Shown: positions 9,801 to 18,340 of the stretch, in pieces | How the letters are laid out: each line of letters opens with the position of its first letter | Numbering within the stretch: the first letter of the stretch is position 1 | Assembly: GCA_051652645.1 (NCBI GenBank) | Contig: JBOFUP010000094.1 | Span: 62,001-126,000 of the forward strand | DNA from: UBA7332 sp051652645 | GTDB taxonomy: Bacteria; Bacteroidota; Bacteroidia; Bacteroidales; UBA7332 | Direction of reading: 5' to 3' | DNA length: 64,000 nucleotides | Made by a program: the position numbers and the translations under genes | The notes under the pieces: model-generated | The model's input: the letters and a program-made list of their open reading frames with translations, nothing else | The model's database searches: none | What the model was told of the DNA's origin: nothing

Positions 9801-9992
9801 AATAATACGAGAACCAGTAGGAGCAATCCACTCATACGAGACAACAAAGGGATCAGCCAGAACAGAGTAGCTCTCTATTGTATTTACCCTAATACTACTC
9901 TCTCCTACTATAAAGGAATTCTGAGCTAGGATATTACTCCCCTGAGATGCTAGCATAGCAGCTAGCGCAATAGCAAATAATCTTCTTTTCAT
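6861..9992 (-). CDS. T9SS-exported metallophosphatase, purple-acid-phosphatase-like, with three C-terminal repeats
   Basis: A signal peptide is at 1-23. A PKD-like segment precedes a fibronectin-type domain of the purple acid phosphatase kind (about 165-255). The calcineurin-like metallophosphoesterase core follows: MGDHQ near 265, IGDQVD near 306, VGNHETY near 336, VNHRP near 420, GGHHHLYH near 458. A further FN3-like region spans about 560-665. Three homologous repeats of about 95 residues then follow (about 671, 768 and 868 onward), each with a W(I/V)G(I/V)Y core. The last 70 residues start LYPNPTKG and end in a Gly-rich beta-sandwich, a type A C-terminal sorting domain. The protein should cross the outer membrane by type IX secretion. 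Substrate unknown; phosphate scavenging is a guess. Confidence 0.85.
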   Translation of the reverse strand: MKRRLFAIALAAMLASQGSNILAQNSFIVGESSIRVNTIESYSVLADPFVVSYEWIAPTGSRIISGQGTHTIELETSYISQDGTLKLVMILNDDTTKSEEYPIKICRFVTSFKDHTIFPDQSFTLNGVEYKDADIYYERLEGEGCDQVIAHRLTVTPREGVYQEMTKPYLQTATSSSIWVNWKTNFNNNPIVRYGIDENNLDQIQEGMSNSLSDSYFWNSVQLQGLEPNQAYYYQVESEGRVSEVYRFRTMPQVGAKTSMRVLLMGDHQLKSRSGYEWLMKAAERKIMEKYDGPIEDNINMIMNIGDQVDVGTLDQYEHIHLFKTELMSPIVPLMTAVGNHETYQDAGLRNYAAHFHYEDLEYQGIKSGTENYYAYQAGRMLFVVLSTEHTGNTQKQWVREIVDAAKGDQSVEFIISVNHRPIQAEQYIGDISSWARNEIMPILSETPKHIFNYGGHHHLYHRGQLTDYPVYHIINGAASWDQMWGMSSERDYDDVQKTVDYWAYQILEFDFEKREMSAECYAIGNKKLVLDNILIDSFKRTLGKEAPMQPEIKEISSEIELPYTFEGSEYITTTDELLNTTQFQLSLNEDFSTIEYSSVRDFENLYGSSGDPLHIPIDIHENVDITKLTIDENRLKNGQYYIRLRYRDANMEWSDWSESRSFTVVGSIDGDPSINITDKVVAQNGVVTINYEFAPEDQNAWIGIYRKGEKPGTGSGTVTSYKWAYTNGVSGSVSFKISEVNEFFAVLFEDGGYTEAAPRIPFYVGPTPILSTDKSVYAEGEGVKISFENAPGLKSDWIGIYKMGHTPSKQNSSAWAYTSDGAESGEITLGRSLDKGYYFVSYLLRGEYFEPAERQYFSIGEQISSVSLDNSIYYTDEDINIHYSDGPGTPKDWVGVYTQGEIVDVDELDAFYYTYGETDGYVTVKAGDLPVGEYFCSLFINDSYDEVSARESFVIRDRETSIDTPCGNKIQLYPNPTKGIVNINSDRYEKVEIFSPLGLKMMDIRLNGGRGSADLTSLTNGIYLFRFENHKQENETVYIVKN

Positions 9993-10046
9993 AACTTTTT
10001 ATTCTTCCAGATCTATGACCAAGGTTATCTTATTGTTTCAACGTGA

Positions 10047-10054
10047 CAAAAGTA
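10047..10054 (-). promoter_or_regulatory. -7 element upstream of the T9SS phosphatase gene
   Basis: TACTTTTG on the minus strand, 54 nt before the start codon, fits TAnnTTTG. No clear -33 element is visible. Confidence 0.35.
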
Positions 10055-10170
10055 TCTGTAAATCATCTCATAACAGTTACATTATAAAGACTATACTATT
10101 GCGAGAATGTTATAAAAAAGATACAAATAAAACTCTATATAATTGAATTAGGAGAGGTGTGTATATAGAT

Positions 10171-10209
10171 CAAGAGAGCACTCTCACATGATATGAGAAT
10201 GCTCTCTTG
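10171..10209 (-). terminator. Hairpin after the outer-membrane protein remnant
   Basis: A 16-bp stem with one mismatch (10171-10186 with 10194-10209) directly follows the stop codon on the minus strand. The T tract is weak. Confidence 0.5.
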
Positions 10210-10211
10210 GT

Positions 10212-10650
10212 TTATTTGAAATAATCTCTTATTGAAAATGTTTGAATAACTCCCTTTTCATCAGTAGTAAATTCATCTGATGTTATTACACCCGATTCAA
10301 ACCTATAATTAACATCAATGTCTGTTCTTCCAAATAGATTAGAATAATAACCTAGTGAATAGTCTAGTCCTATCCTCTTGAACAAAATTAAATTAAGATA
10401 TAGCCCTCCACTTATAGATAAATAACCTGACGGAGATCTAAAAACAGCATTATAAACAGGAAGCTTTTGTTTATCAATGAAGTCCTTTGCTGACTGATCT
10501 AACAAATCAGAGAAACCTTTAAATTGATTGCGATTACTAATATTATGATAATACGTAAACATTAATATTGGATACTCCTTGAACTAAAGATCTATTCAAA
10601 TAAGGTCGAGCATACAAATTAGCTTCTATATTATAAAAAGAAAATGACAT
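10212..10650 (-). pseudogene. Frameshifted remnant of an outer-membrane beta-barrel-like protein
   Basis: Two overlapping frames read as one broken protein. The first starts with ATG at 10650 and runs to a stop at 10543 (MSFSFYNIEANLYARPY, then LNRSLVQGVSNIN). The second is open from 10583 to 10212 and contains TYYHNISNRNQFKGF, then alternating strands such as YLSISGGLYLNLILFKRIG and a terminal FSIRDYFK. An offset within 10546-10583 would join them into about 145 residues. Amphipathic alternating residues, aromatic girdles and an aromatic C-terminus suggest an outer-membrane barrel. It is far shorter than usual porins and has no signal peptide, so it is probably a decayed fragment. The piece 10212-10562 alone could be called as a 116-residue hypothetical protein. 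Confidence 0.5.
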
Positions 10651-10687
10651 ATTAAGCTAAAAACAACTCCTATAAAAACTCAACAAA

Positions 10688-10725
10688 AAGAGGCAAATAG
10701 TATTGAATAATACTATTTGCCTCTT
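10688..10725 (-). terminator. Terminator of guaA
   Basis: A perfect 17-bp stem (10688-10704 with 10709-10725) lies 43 nt past the guaA stop and is followed on the minus strand by TTTTGTTG. Confidence 0.75.
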
Positions 10726-10768
10726 AATATAATTTTATATCGCTATCAATTAATCCAAAGGATATTTT

Positions 10769-12292
10769 TTATTCCCACTCAATAGTTGCAGGAGGTTTTG
10801 ATGAGATGTCATAAACAACTCTATTCACCCCACGCACTTTGTTGATGATTTCATTCGAGATCTTAGCCAAGAACTCATAAGGAAGGTGAGACCAGTCAGC
10901 AGTCATACCATCAGTAGAAACAACTGCACGCAGAGCAACTGCATTCTCGTAGGTACGCTCATCACCCATAACCCCTACCGATTGGATAGGAAGAAGGATA
11001 ACACCAGCTTGCCAAACATTGTCATAGTGACCATATTCACGGAGACCATTGATGAAGATTGCATCAGCCTCCTGAAGTATCTGTACTTTCTCAGGAGTTA
11101 TATCACCCAAAATACGTACAGCTAGACCTGGACCTGGGAATGGATGACGACTGATTAGGTTAGCTGGGATACCAAGCTCACGACCAACACGACGCACCTC
11201 ATCTTTGAATAGGAGTCTCAATGGCTCTACGATCTGAAGCTTCATACGGTCAGGAAGTCCACCTACGTTGTGGTGAGACTTAATAACCATACCCGTGATA
11301 GAAAGAGATTCTATAATATCTGGGTAGATAGTTCCTTGAGCCAACCACTTGATATTCTCAAGTTTATGAGCCTCAACATCGAACACATCAATAAAGCCCT
11401 TACCAATGATCTTACGCTTCTGCTCAGGATCACTCACACCTGCAAGATCAGCATAGAACTTCTCTGCAGCGCGAACACCAATGACGTTAAGTCCTAGAAC
11501 CTCGTAGTTCTTCATCACCGATTCAAACTCATCTTTGCGAAGAAGTCCGTTGTCTACGAAGATACAGAATAAATTCTTGCCAATAGCACGGTTTAGAAGA
11601 ACCGCAGCAACTGTAGAGTCTACCCCACCAGAAAGTCCAAGGACTACTCTATCATCACCTAGCTTAGCCTTAAGCTCAGCAACGGTAGTCTCAATGAATG
11701 AAGCTGGAGTCCAATCCTGAGTACATCCACAGATATCTTTGAGGAAGTTGTTCAATAAGATAGTACCATCCTCACTATGGTAAACCTCTGGATGGAACTG
11801 AACTGCCCATGTAGACTCACCTTCTATACGATAAGCTGCATTGTCAACATCTTCAGTTGAGGCAATAACCTTGAAGTTTGAAGGCATCTCTAGGATAGTG
11901 TCACCGTGTGACATCCATACTTGTGAGTTATCACGAACGCCTTTAAACAACAAATCCTCCTTGTCGAACGACTGCAAGTGGGCACGACCATACTCACGAG
12001 AAGCAGCAGAGCCGACACGGCCTCCGGAACTTTTAGCGAGATATTGTGCACCGTAGCATACGCCCAAAACAGGGAAGATTCCACGTATTTTTGATAAGTC
12101 GATGGTAAGAGCCTCTGGGTCATTAACCGAGAAAGGGCTACCTGATAGAATTACTCCTTTAACACCGTCTGTGTTTTCAGGAAACTTGTTGTAAGGAAGA
12201 ATTTCACAATAAGTATTCATCTCACGCACACGACGTGCGATAAGTTGAGTGTACTGTGAACCAAAATCGAGGATAATGATCTTTTCTTGCAT
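10769..12292 (-). CDS. guaA: GMP synthase (glutamine-hydrolysing)
   Basis: Converts XMP to GMP with glutamine and ATP, the last step of de novo GMP synthesis. The start at 12292 (MQEKIIILDFGSQYTQ) is preferred over a frame open to 12337, because a TACATTTG promoter element sits at 12342-12335. The N-terminal class I amidotransferase has nucleophile Cys79 in GVCYGAQ and the HPEVYHS His/Glu pair. The ATP pyrophosphatase domain has the P-loop SGGVDST. The C-terminal dimerisation domain ends SSKPPATIEWE. The resulting 507 residues are normal for the family. It is divergent from tex. Confidence 0.97.
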   Translation of the reverse strand: MQEKIIILDFGSQYTQLIARRVREMNTYCEILPYNKFPENTDGVKGVILSGSPFSVNDPEALTIDLSKIRGIFPVLGVCYGAQYLAKSSGGRVGSAASREYGRAHLQSFDKEDLLFKGVRDNSQVWMSHGDTILEMPSNFKVIASTEDVDNAAYRIEGESTWAVQFHPEVYHSEDGTILLNNFLKDICGCTQDWTPASFIETTVAELKAKLGDDRVVLGLSGGVDSTVAAVLLNRAIGKNLFCIFVDNGLLRKDEFESVMKNYEVLGLNVIGVRAAEKFYADLAGVSDPEQKRKIIGKGFIDVFDVEAHKLENIKWLAQGTIYPDIIESLSITGMVIKSHHNVGGLPDRMKLQIVEPLRLLFKDEVRRVGRELGIPANLISRHPFPGPGLAVRILGDITPEKVQILQEADAIFINGLREYGHYDNVWQAGVILLPIQSVGVMGDERTYENAVALRAVVSTDGMTADWSHLPYEFLAKISNEIINKVRGVNRVVYDISSKPPATIEWE

Positions 12293-12334
12293 AAAAGCTG
12301 TTTGTGATATGTTTCGTTTTCGCTTTATTGCCTG

Positions 12335-12342
12335 CAAATGTA
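12335..12342 (-). promoter_or_regulatory. -7 element of guaA
   Basis: TACATTTG on the minus strand lies 42 nt upstream of the ATG at 12292 and inside the longer nominal frame, which decides the start. No TTG is seen at the usual distance. Confidence 0.5.
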
Positions 12343-12400
12343 ATCATTTTTTGCCTTTCCACCCATAAAAAGGTGCTCATTTTTAAAACTTACGCTCAAT

Positions 12401-12457
12401 GTTACACCTCTTAATTTGTTAAAATGGTATAAGTTTACCATCTTTGCGAGGTGTAAC
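12401..12457. repeat. Nested inverted repeat over the tex promoter region
   Basis: Outer arms GTTACACCTC (12401-12410) and GAGGTGTAAC (12448-12457) are perfect complements. Inner arms ATGGTA (12424-12429) and TACCAT (12436-12441) are also perfect. A TTTG (12415-12418) and a CATCTTTG one mismatch from the -7 pattern fall inside. It could be an operator or a 5' leader hairpin. Confidence 0.5.
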
Positions 12458-12479
12458 ATTAATAAAAAAGAACTGAACA

Positions 12480-14618
12480 ATGAGCAATATATTTTTCTCA
12501 CTAATCTCAAAATCGCTGTCAATATCTGAGAAGCAAATTGAGAGCACAGTGGAACTCCTAAACGAGGGTGCTACCATACCATTTATAAGTAGATACAGAA
12601 AAGAGCGCACAGGGGCACTTGATGAAGTAGCTATTGCAGCTATACAAGAACAGTACGAAAAGCTCAATGAGATGCAAAAGCGTAAAGTAACGATATTAAA
12701 CACCATTGAGGAGCAGGGTAACCTGACTAGCGAACTAAAAAACAGAATTGATGCGTGCTGGAATTCTACTGAACTTGAAGATATATACCTACCATTCAAG
12801 CCCAAACGACGCACTAGAGGTCAAATAGCTAGGGAGAAGGGCCTTGAACCTCTAGCAAAACTGATTATGGGTCAGAGAGAGCGAGATATAACTCATAAAG
12901 CAGAGAAGTTCGTCAAAGATGATGTAAAAGATATTGAAGATGCTTTCAAAGGAGCAAAAGATATTATTGCTGAGATAATAAGTGAGAATGAGACTGCGCG
13001 TAACATTGTTCGTAGTCAATTTGAGCGTGAGGCTATCATATCATCTAAAGTAGTTAAGGGCAAAGAGACTGAAGCAGAAAAATATAGAGATTACTTCGAG
13101 TTTGAAGAGCCATTGAGAAGGTGCTCTTCACACAGACTATTAGCAATAAGACGAGGGGAGAAGGAGGGTTTTCTGAAGATATCAATCACACCTGATGATG
13201 AGAAAGGTCTAGAGAGACTAGGTCGTTTCTTTGTTAAGGGTTCGGGAGAATCATCAACTATGGTTGAGGAGGCTATGAAGGATTCATACAAACGTCTTAT
13301 CAAACCATCTATAGAGACTGAATTTGGAGGTATATCTAAAGAGAAAGCTGACGAGGAAGCGATAAGAGTATTTGCAGAGAACCTTCGCCAACTTCTTTTG
13401 GCTGCGCCTCTTGGTGAGAAACGTGTGATGGGGGTTGACCCTGGCTATCGTACTGGATGCAAGATAGTATGCTGTGATGCTCAGGGTAACCTTATACATA
13501 ATGACACTATCTACCCCCACCTATCACAAAACGAGAGATCTATGGCTATGCGTAAGATGTCTCAAATGGTGGAGGCTTATAACATTGAGGCTATTGCCAT
13601 TGGTAATGGAACGGCTAGTCGTGAGACTGAGCAGTTTATCAAACAAATGCGCTTTAATCGTGATGTGCAGGTATATGTAGTTAGTGAGAATGGTGCTTCT
13701 ATATATTCAGCATCAAAACTTGCACGTGAGGAGTTCCCTGAATATGACGTAACTGTTCGGGGGGCTGTGTCTATAGGTAGAAGATTAATGGATCCGTTGG
13801 CTGAACTTGTTAAGATTGATCCTAAGTCGATTGGAGTTGGTCAGTATCAACATGACGTAGACCAAACAAAGCTCAAAAGATCACTTGACCAAACGGTTGA
13901 AAACTGTGTCAACTTAGTGGGAGTGAACGTAAACACTGCTAGTAAATATCTATTAACATACATATCTGGACTTGGGCCAACCCTGGCTCAAAATATAGTT
14001 GACTACCGCAAGGCTAATGGAGCATTTACTTCGCGCAAAGAGTTGATGAAGGTAGCTCGCATGGGTGATAAGGCTTTCGAGCAGGCTGCTGGATTCCTTC
14101 GCATATCAGGAGGGAAAAACCCACTTGACAACTCTGCAGTTCACCCTGAAAGTTACTCTATTGTTGAGAGGATGGCGAAAGATCTAGGTGCGACAGTAGA
14201 GGAGCTAATTAATAACAAAGAACTAAAGAAGAAGCTTAAACTTGAGGATTATGTAACGGAGAAGTTTGGTATACCTACATTAAAGGATATTATATCTGAA
14301 CTAGACAAACCAGGACGCGACCCTCGTCAACAGATTAAGATGTTTGAATTCGACCCCAATATTAAGACTCTCGACGACATACAAGAGGGAATGATTCTAC
14401 CGGGAATCGTAAACAATATGACAAACTTCGGATGCTTCGTTGAAATAGGTATCAAGGAGAATGGGTTAATTCACGTCTCGCATATTGCAGACAGATTTGT
14501 AAAAGACCCAACCGAAGTGGTAAAGCTTCACCAACATGTAATGGTTAAGGTGATAGGTGTTGATCGTGAACGTCGCCGAATACAACTCTCGATGAAGGGA
14601 ATCGAACAGACATTGTAA
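12480..14618 (+). CDS. tex: Tex-family RNA-binding protein
   Basis: A cytoplasmic transcription accessory protein of the Tex/Spt6-like family. The order fits: N-terminal helical region (RYRKERTGALDEV), a YqgF/RNase H-like fold near 319 (GVDPGYRTGCKIV), a helix-hairpin-helix pair (YISGLGPTLAQNIVDYRK), and a C-terminal S1 domain (about 635-708: GMILPGIVNNMTNFGCFVEIG). At 712 residues it is normal. Family members bind nucleic acid; the role is only partly understood. metH follows after 22 bp on the same strand, so the two are probably co-transcribed. Confidence 0.95.
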   Translation: MSNIFFSLISKSLSISEKQIESTVELLNEGATIPFISRYRKERTGALDEVAIAAIQEQYEKLNEMQKRKVTILNTIEEQGNLTSELKNRIDACWNSTELEDIYLPFKPKRRTRGQIAREKGLEPLAKLIMGQRERDITHKAEKFVKDDVKDIEDAFKGAKDIIAEIISENETARNIVRSQFEREAIISSKVVKGKETEAEKYRDYFEFEEPLRRCSSHRLLAIRRGEKEGFLKISITPDDEKGLERLGRFFVKGSGESSTMVEEAMKDSYKRLIKPSIETEFGGISKEKADEEAIRVFAENLRQLLLAAPLGEKRVMGVDPGYRTGCKIVCCDAQGNLIHNDTIYPHLSQNERSMAMRKMSQMVEAYNIEAIAIGNGTASRETEQFIKQMRFNRDVQVYVVSENGASIYSASKLAREEFPEYDVTVRGAVSIGRRLMDPLAELVKIDPKSIGVGQYQHDVDQTKLKRSLDQTVENCVNLVGVNVNTASKYLLTYISGLGPTLAQNIVDYRKANGAFTSRKELMKVARMGDKAFEQAAGFLRISGGKNPLDNSAVHPESYSIVERMAKDLGATVEELINNKELKKKLKLEDYVTEKFGIPTLKDIISELDKPGRDPRQQIKMFEFDPNIKTLDDIQEGMILPGIVNNMTNFGCFVEIGIKENGLIHVSHIADRFVKDPTEVVKLHQHVMVKVIGVDRERRRIQLSMKGIEQTL

Positions 14619-14640
14619 CATACACAAACAATATAGGCCT

Positions 14641-17600
14641 ATGAAGGGAATAAGAGAAATACTTAGTGACCGTATTCTGATCTTGGATGGTGCAATGGGC
14701 ACTATGATTCAGCAGCACCAACTACAAGAGAGTGATTATAGAGGAGACCGTTTTGCTAATAGTGATAAAATACAAAAGGGAAACAACGACATACTATCAC
14801 TCACAAGAGCTGATATCATAGAGTCTATACACGATGCATATTTAGAAGCAGGTGCAGACATAATAGAGACAAATAGCTTTAACTCTACATCGATCTCAAT
14901 GGAGGATTATGGTTGTGAGGGTGATGTATTTGAGATAAATTTTCAAGCAGCTCGTATTGCACGACGAGCTGCTGACAAATGGAGCAAACTCACTCCGGAG
15001 AAACCTAGATTCGTAGCTGGTTCGGTTGGACCAACGAACAAAACATGTTCAATCTCACCGAATGTTGATGATCCTGCATACAGATCTCTAAGCTTCGATG
15101 ATCTCAGAGATGCTTATATTGAACAGATGTCTGCTTTAATTAAGGGTGGAGTTGACGTTCTTCTTATAGAGACTATCTTCGATACGTTAAATGCCAAGGC
15201 TGCTATTTCAGCAGCTGAAGAAGCTATTAGAAATAGTGGCAAGAGAGTTGAGATAATGCTCTCTGTAACAATTGCAGACAAAGGAGGACGAACACTTTCT
15301 GGTCAGACCCTAGAGGCTTTCCTCGTCTCTATTGAGCATGCTAATATCCTTTCCATCGGACTAAACTGTTCATTTGGAGCTAAGGATATTATGCCTTTCT
15401 TGCGCGAGCTAAACCACTTAGCTCCTAATATATACATAAGCACCCACCCTAATGCCGGTCTTCCTAACAGGTTCGGAGAGTATGATGAAACGCCAGAGAA
15501 AATGGCTGATCAATTAGCTGAATTCATAAATCAGGGGTTAGTTAACATCTTAGGTGGCTGCTGTGGAACTACTCCACAACATATAGCAAAGTACCAGGAA
15601 CTGGTTAATAAAGCTAGTGTCAGAAAACTAAAACAACTAAATCGGGATAAAGAACTAAATCTCTCTGGCCTTGAGAAGCTAGTCATCAGCCCAGAGAATA
15701 ACTTCATAAATATAGGTGAAAGATGTAATGTTGCTGGTTCTCGCAAATTTCTGAGATTAATCAAAGAGAGGAAATTTGATGAAGCTCTCAGCATTGCTCG
15801 CAAACAGGTGGAGGATGGAGCTCAGGTGATTGATGTCAATATGGATGATGGAATGCTTGACGCAAAGGAGGCTATGGTAACATTCCTTAGATTAATCTCT
15901 TCAGATCCTGATATTTGCAGAGTCCCGATAATGATTGACTCATCGAAGTGGGATGTGATAGTGGCTGGAATAAAATCAATACAAGGCAAGTCAATAGTCA
16001 ACTCTATTTCACTCAAAGAAGGTGAAATGGAGTTCATTGCTAAAGCACTAACTATCAAATCACTTGGAGCGGCTGTAGTAGTTATGGCTTTTGATGAATA
16101 TGGACAGGCAGATAGCTTTATCAGACGTGTGGACATATGCCAAAGAGCATATAAGATATTAACCGAAATAGTAGGAATGAAGCCTACGGATATTATATTT
16201 GACCCAAATATTCTAGCAATTGCAACAGGAATAGATGAACATAAGAGATACGGAATAGACTTCATCAAAACCGTATTATGGATAAAGGAAAACCTTCCCG
16301 GAGCCAAGGTTAGTGGTGGTGTTAGTAACCTCTCTTTCTCATTTAGAGGGAACAACTATATACGCGAAGTTATGCATAGCGTATTCCTATACCATTCAAT
16401 AAAAGCTGGTATGGATATGGGTATAGTCAACCCTTCGGAGTCAATAAACTACGATGATATATCTGCTAATTTACTTGAGAGAATAGAAGATGTTATATTT
16501 GATCGCTATGATGATGCGACGGACAGACTTATCGAGATTGCGCAAGACCTAAAAGAGGAGGCTAGCAAACAGAAAGAGTGTAAAAAAGATGAGTGGAGAG
16601 ATCTTCCTTTAGAAGATAGAGTAATTCACTCATTATTAAAAGGTATAGGCGATTATTTGGAAGATGATCTTCGGGATTTATTACCACAATATCCTAAAGC
16701 TATAGAAATTATCGAGAAGGTACTAATGGTTGGTATGAACAGAGTTGGTGAGTTATTTGGAGAAGGAAAGATGTTTCTACCTCAAGTAGTTAAAACTGCT
16801 CGAACGATGAAAAGAGCTGTCTCTTTTCTTGAACCTATCATAGAGTCCCAAAAAGAGTCATCATCCCCTACTAAGGCTGGTAAAATAATAATAGCTACAG
16901 TAAAGGGTGATGTTCACGATATAGGAAAAAATATTGTAGGTGTTATCCTTGCTTGCAATAACTATGATGTGATAGACCTTGGGGTAATGGTCTCTCATGA
17001 GGAAATACTCGAGAGAACTTTGGCTGAAAATCCTGATTTTGTTGGATTATCAGGGTTAATAACTCCTTCTCTAGAAGAGATGTCTACCCTAGCCTCGCTA
17101 TTTGAAAAGAGCGGATTGAAAGTCCCAATCCTTGTAGGTGGGGCTACAACCTCAAAACTTCACACTGCTGTCAAGATAGCACCTTGTTATAGTGGGGCTG
17201 TTATTCACACTAGGGATGCATCAATGATACCAGGGGTATTATCAAAATGGAGCAACATGGAATTAAGAAAAAAATTGGAGTTGGAACTCAAAGAGGAGCA
17301 GGCTAAACTAAGGGAGAAACACAATAGAGCAGTTTCCCATCTGTCAAAAGATGAGGCTATAGCTAAAGGCTTGAAATTTGATTGGGATAGCTACTCTTGC
17401 TATAAACCAAGAGTAGAGGGAATAAATACTATCTCTATATCAGTTGGCAAACTCATACCATACATCAATTGGCGTTTCTTTTTTCATACTTGGAAATTGA
17501 GTGGCAGATACGCCGAAATAGCAGAAATTCATGGTTGTGACTCTTGCCGTGCATCATGGCTTATCTCTTTCCCTGAGAATGAGAGACAGAAAGCAAGTGA

Positions 17601-18240
17601 AGCTATGCAACTGCACAAGGATGCAATGAGGCTCCTGAATAAATTAGCTGTGGATGAATACGTCTCTATAGAGGCTCTATTTGCTATTTTACCAGCTAAG
17701 AGAGAGGGAGAGGAGATAATATTCTTCAAAGATGATCAAACAATACATTTTCCATTTAAACGTCAATCACGCCCAAATGAGAATGATGAGTGCCTTTCAC
17801 TAGTTGACTTTGTTTCACCTAAGAAAGATTATGTAGGTGGTTTTGCAACAACAATAGGTCGTGTACTCGAATCTATGATCATTAAACAGAAGACTGATGG
17901 GGAGTACTATCAACTATTATTACTTCAGTCAATAGCGGACAGACTTGTAGAGGCTGCTGCGGAGTGGATTCACGAAATGATAAGACGTGAGTTTTGGGGA
18001 TATGACCCAGATGAAAACCTAGCAATTGAGGAGCTGTACAAATGCCATTATCAGGGTATTCGACCAGCTATTGGATATCCATCAATCCCTGATCAAAGCT
18101 CAAATTTTATACTTAATGATTTGATTGAATTCTCAAGAATTGGTATACGTCTGAGTGAAAATGGTGCAATGATACCTGCTTCGTCTGTTAGTGGTTTGAT
18201 TATTTCACACCCAAACTCAAAATACTTTGTTATTGATTAA
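14641..18240 (+). CDS. metH: Cobalamin-dependent methionine synthase
   Basis: Transfers a methyl group from 5-methyltetrahydrofolate to homocysteine through cobalamin. All four modules are present. The homocysteine domain (1-320) has zinc ligands in GLNCSFG and GGCCGTTP. The pterin domain starts near 354 (FINIGERCNVAGSR). The B12 cap and Rossmann module carry the cobalt ligand in DVHDIGKN (from residue 757). The reactivation domain has RPAIGYPSIPD near 1138, which binds S-adenosylmethionine. At 1199 residues it is full length. The cobalamin must be imported or made elsewhere; no cobalamin riboswitch is seen in the 22-bp gap behind tex. Confidence 0.97.
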   Translation: MKGIREILSDRILILDGAMGTMIQQHQLQESDYRGDRFANSDKIQKGNNDILSLTRADIIESIHDAYLEAGADIIETNSFNSTSISMEDYGCEGDVFEINFQAARIARRAADKWSKLTPEKPRFVAGSVGPTNKTCSISPNVDDPAYRSLSFDDLRDAYIEQMSALIKGGVDVLLIETIFDTLNAKAAISAAEEAIRNSGKRVEIMLSVTIADKGGRTLSGQTLEAFLVSIEHANILSIGLNCSFGAKDIMPFLRELNHLAPNIYISTHPNAGLPNRFGEYDETPEKMADQLAEFINQGLVNILGGCCGTTPQHIAKYQELVNKASVRKLKQLNRDKELNLSGLEKLVISPENNFINIGERCNVAGSRKFLRLIKERKFDEALSIARKQVEDGAQVIDVNMDDGMLDAKEAMVTFLRLISSDPDICRVPIMIDSSKWDVIVAGIKSIQGKSIVNSISLKEGEMEFIAKALTIKSLGAAVVVMAFDEYGQADSFIRRVDICQRAYKILTEIVGMKPTDIIFDPNILAIATGIDEHKRYGIDFIKTVLWIKENLPGAKVSGGVSNLSFSFRGNNYIREVMHSVFLYHSIKAGMDMGIVNPSESINYDDISANLLERIEDVIFDRYDDATDRLIEIAQDLKEEASKQKECKKDEWRDLPLEDRVIHSLLKGIGDYLEDDLRDLLPQYPKAIEIIEKVLMVGMNRVGELFGEGKMFLPQVVKTARTMKRAVSFLEPIIESQKESSSPTKAGKIIIATVKGDVHDIGKNIVGVILACNNYDVIDLGVMVSHEEILERTLAENPDFVGLSGLITPSLEEMSTLASLFEKSGLKVPILVGGATTSKLHTAVKIAPCYSGAVIHTRDASMIPGVLSKWSNMELRKKLELELKEEQAKLREKHNRAVSHLSKDEAIAKGLKFDWDSYSCYKPRVEGINTISISVGKLIPYINWRFFFHTWKLSGRYAEIAEIHGCDSCRASWLISFPENERQKASEAMQLHKDAMRLLNKLAVDEYVSIEALFAILPAKREGEEIIFFKDDQTIHFPFKRQSRPNENDECLSLVDFVSPKKDYVGGFATTIGRVLESMIIKQKTDGEYYQLLLLQSIADRLVEAAAEWIHEMIRREFWGYDPDENLAIEELYKCHYQGIRPAIGYPSIPDQSSNFILNDLIEFSRIGIRLSENGAMIPASSVSGLIISHPNSKYFVID

Positions 18241-18252
18241 TGGAGCAATAGA

Positions 18253-18309
18253 ATATACAAAAGCAAAAATGGATGCTACTAAGTAGCATCCATTTTTGCT
18301 TTTGTATAT
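18253..18309. terminator. Bidirectional terminator between metH and the yciO-like gene
   Basis: A perfect 28-bp inverted repeat (18253-18280 with 18282-18309) has A/T tracts on both flanks of a GGATGCTACT core, which suits termination in both directions. Confidence 0.8.
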
Positions 18310-18340
18310 AACCCAAACGAGAGTCTGATAGTTAAAAGTC

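Noticed and set aside
12419..12814. 131-codon open frame antisense to the start of tex
   Set aside because: It is Ser/Leu-rich shadow sequence opposite a well-conserved gene, with no protein features.
14619..14640. Cobalamin riboswitch before metH
   Set aside because: Only 22 bp separate tex from metH, too little for the structure, and nothing similar is seen before tex.
15822..16355. 177-codon open frame antisense to metH
   Set aside because: It mirrors the conserved pterin domain of metH. No signal or family is recognised.
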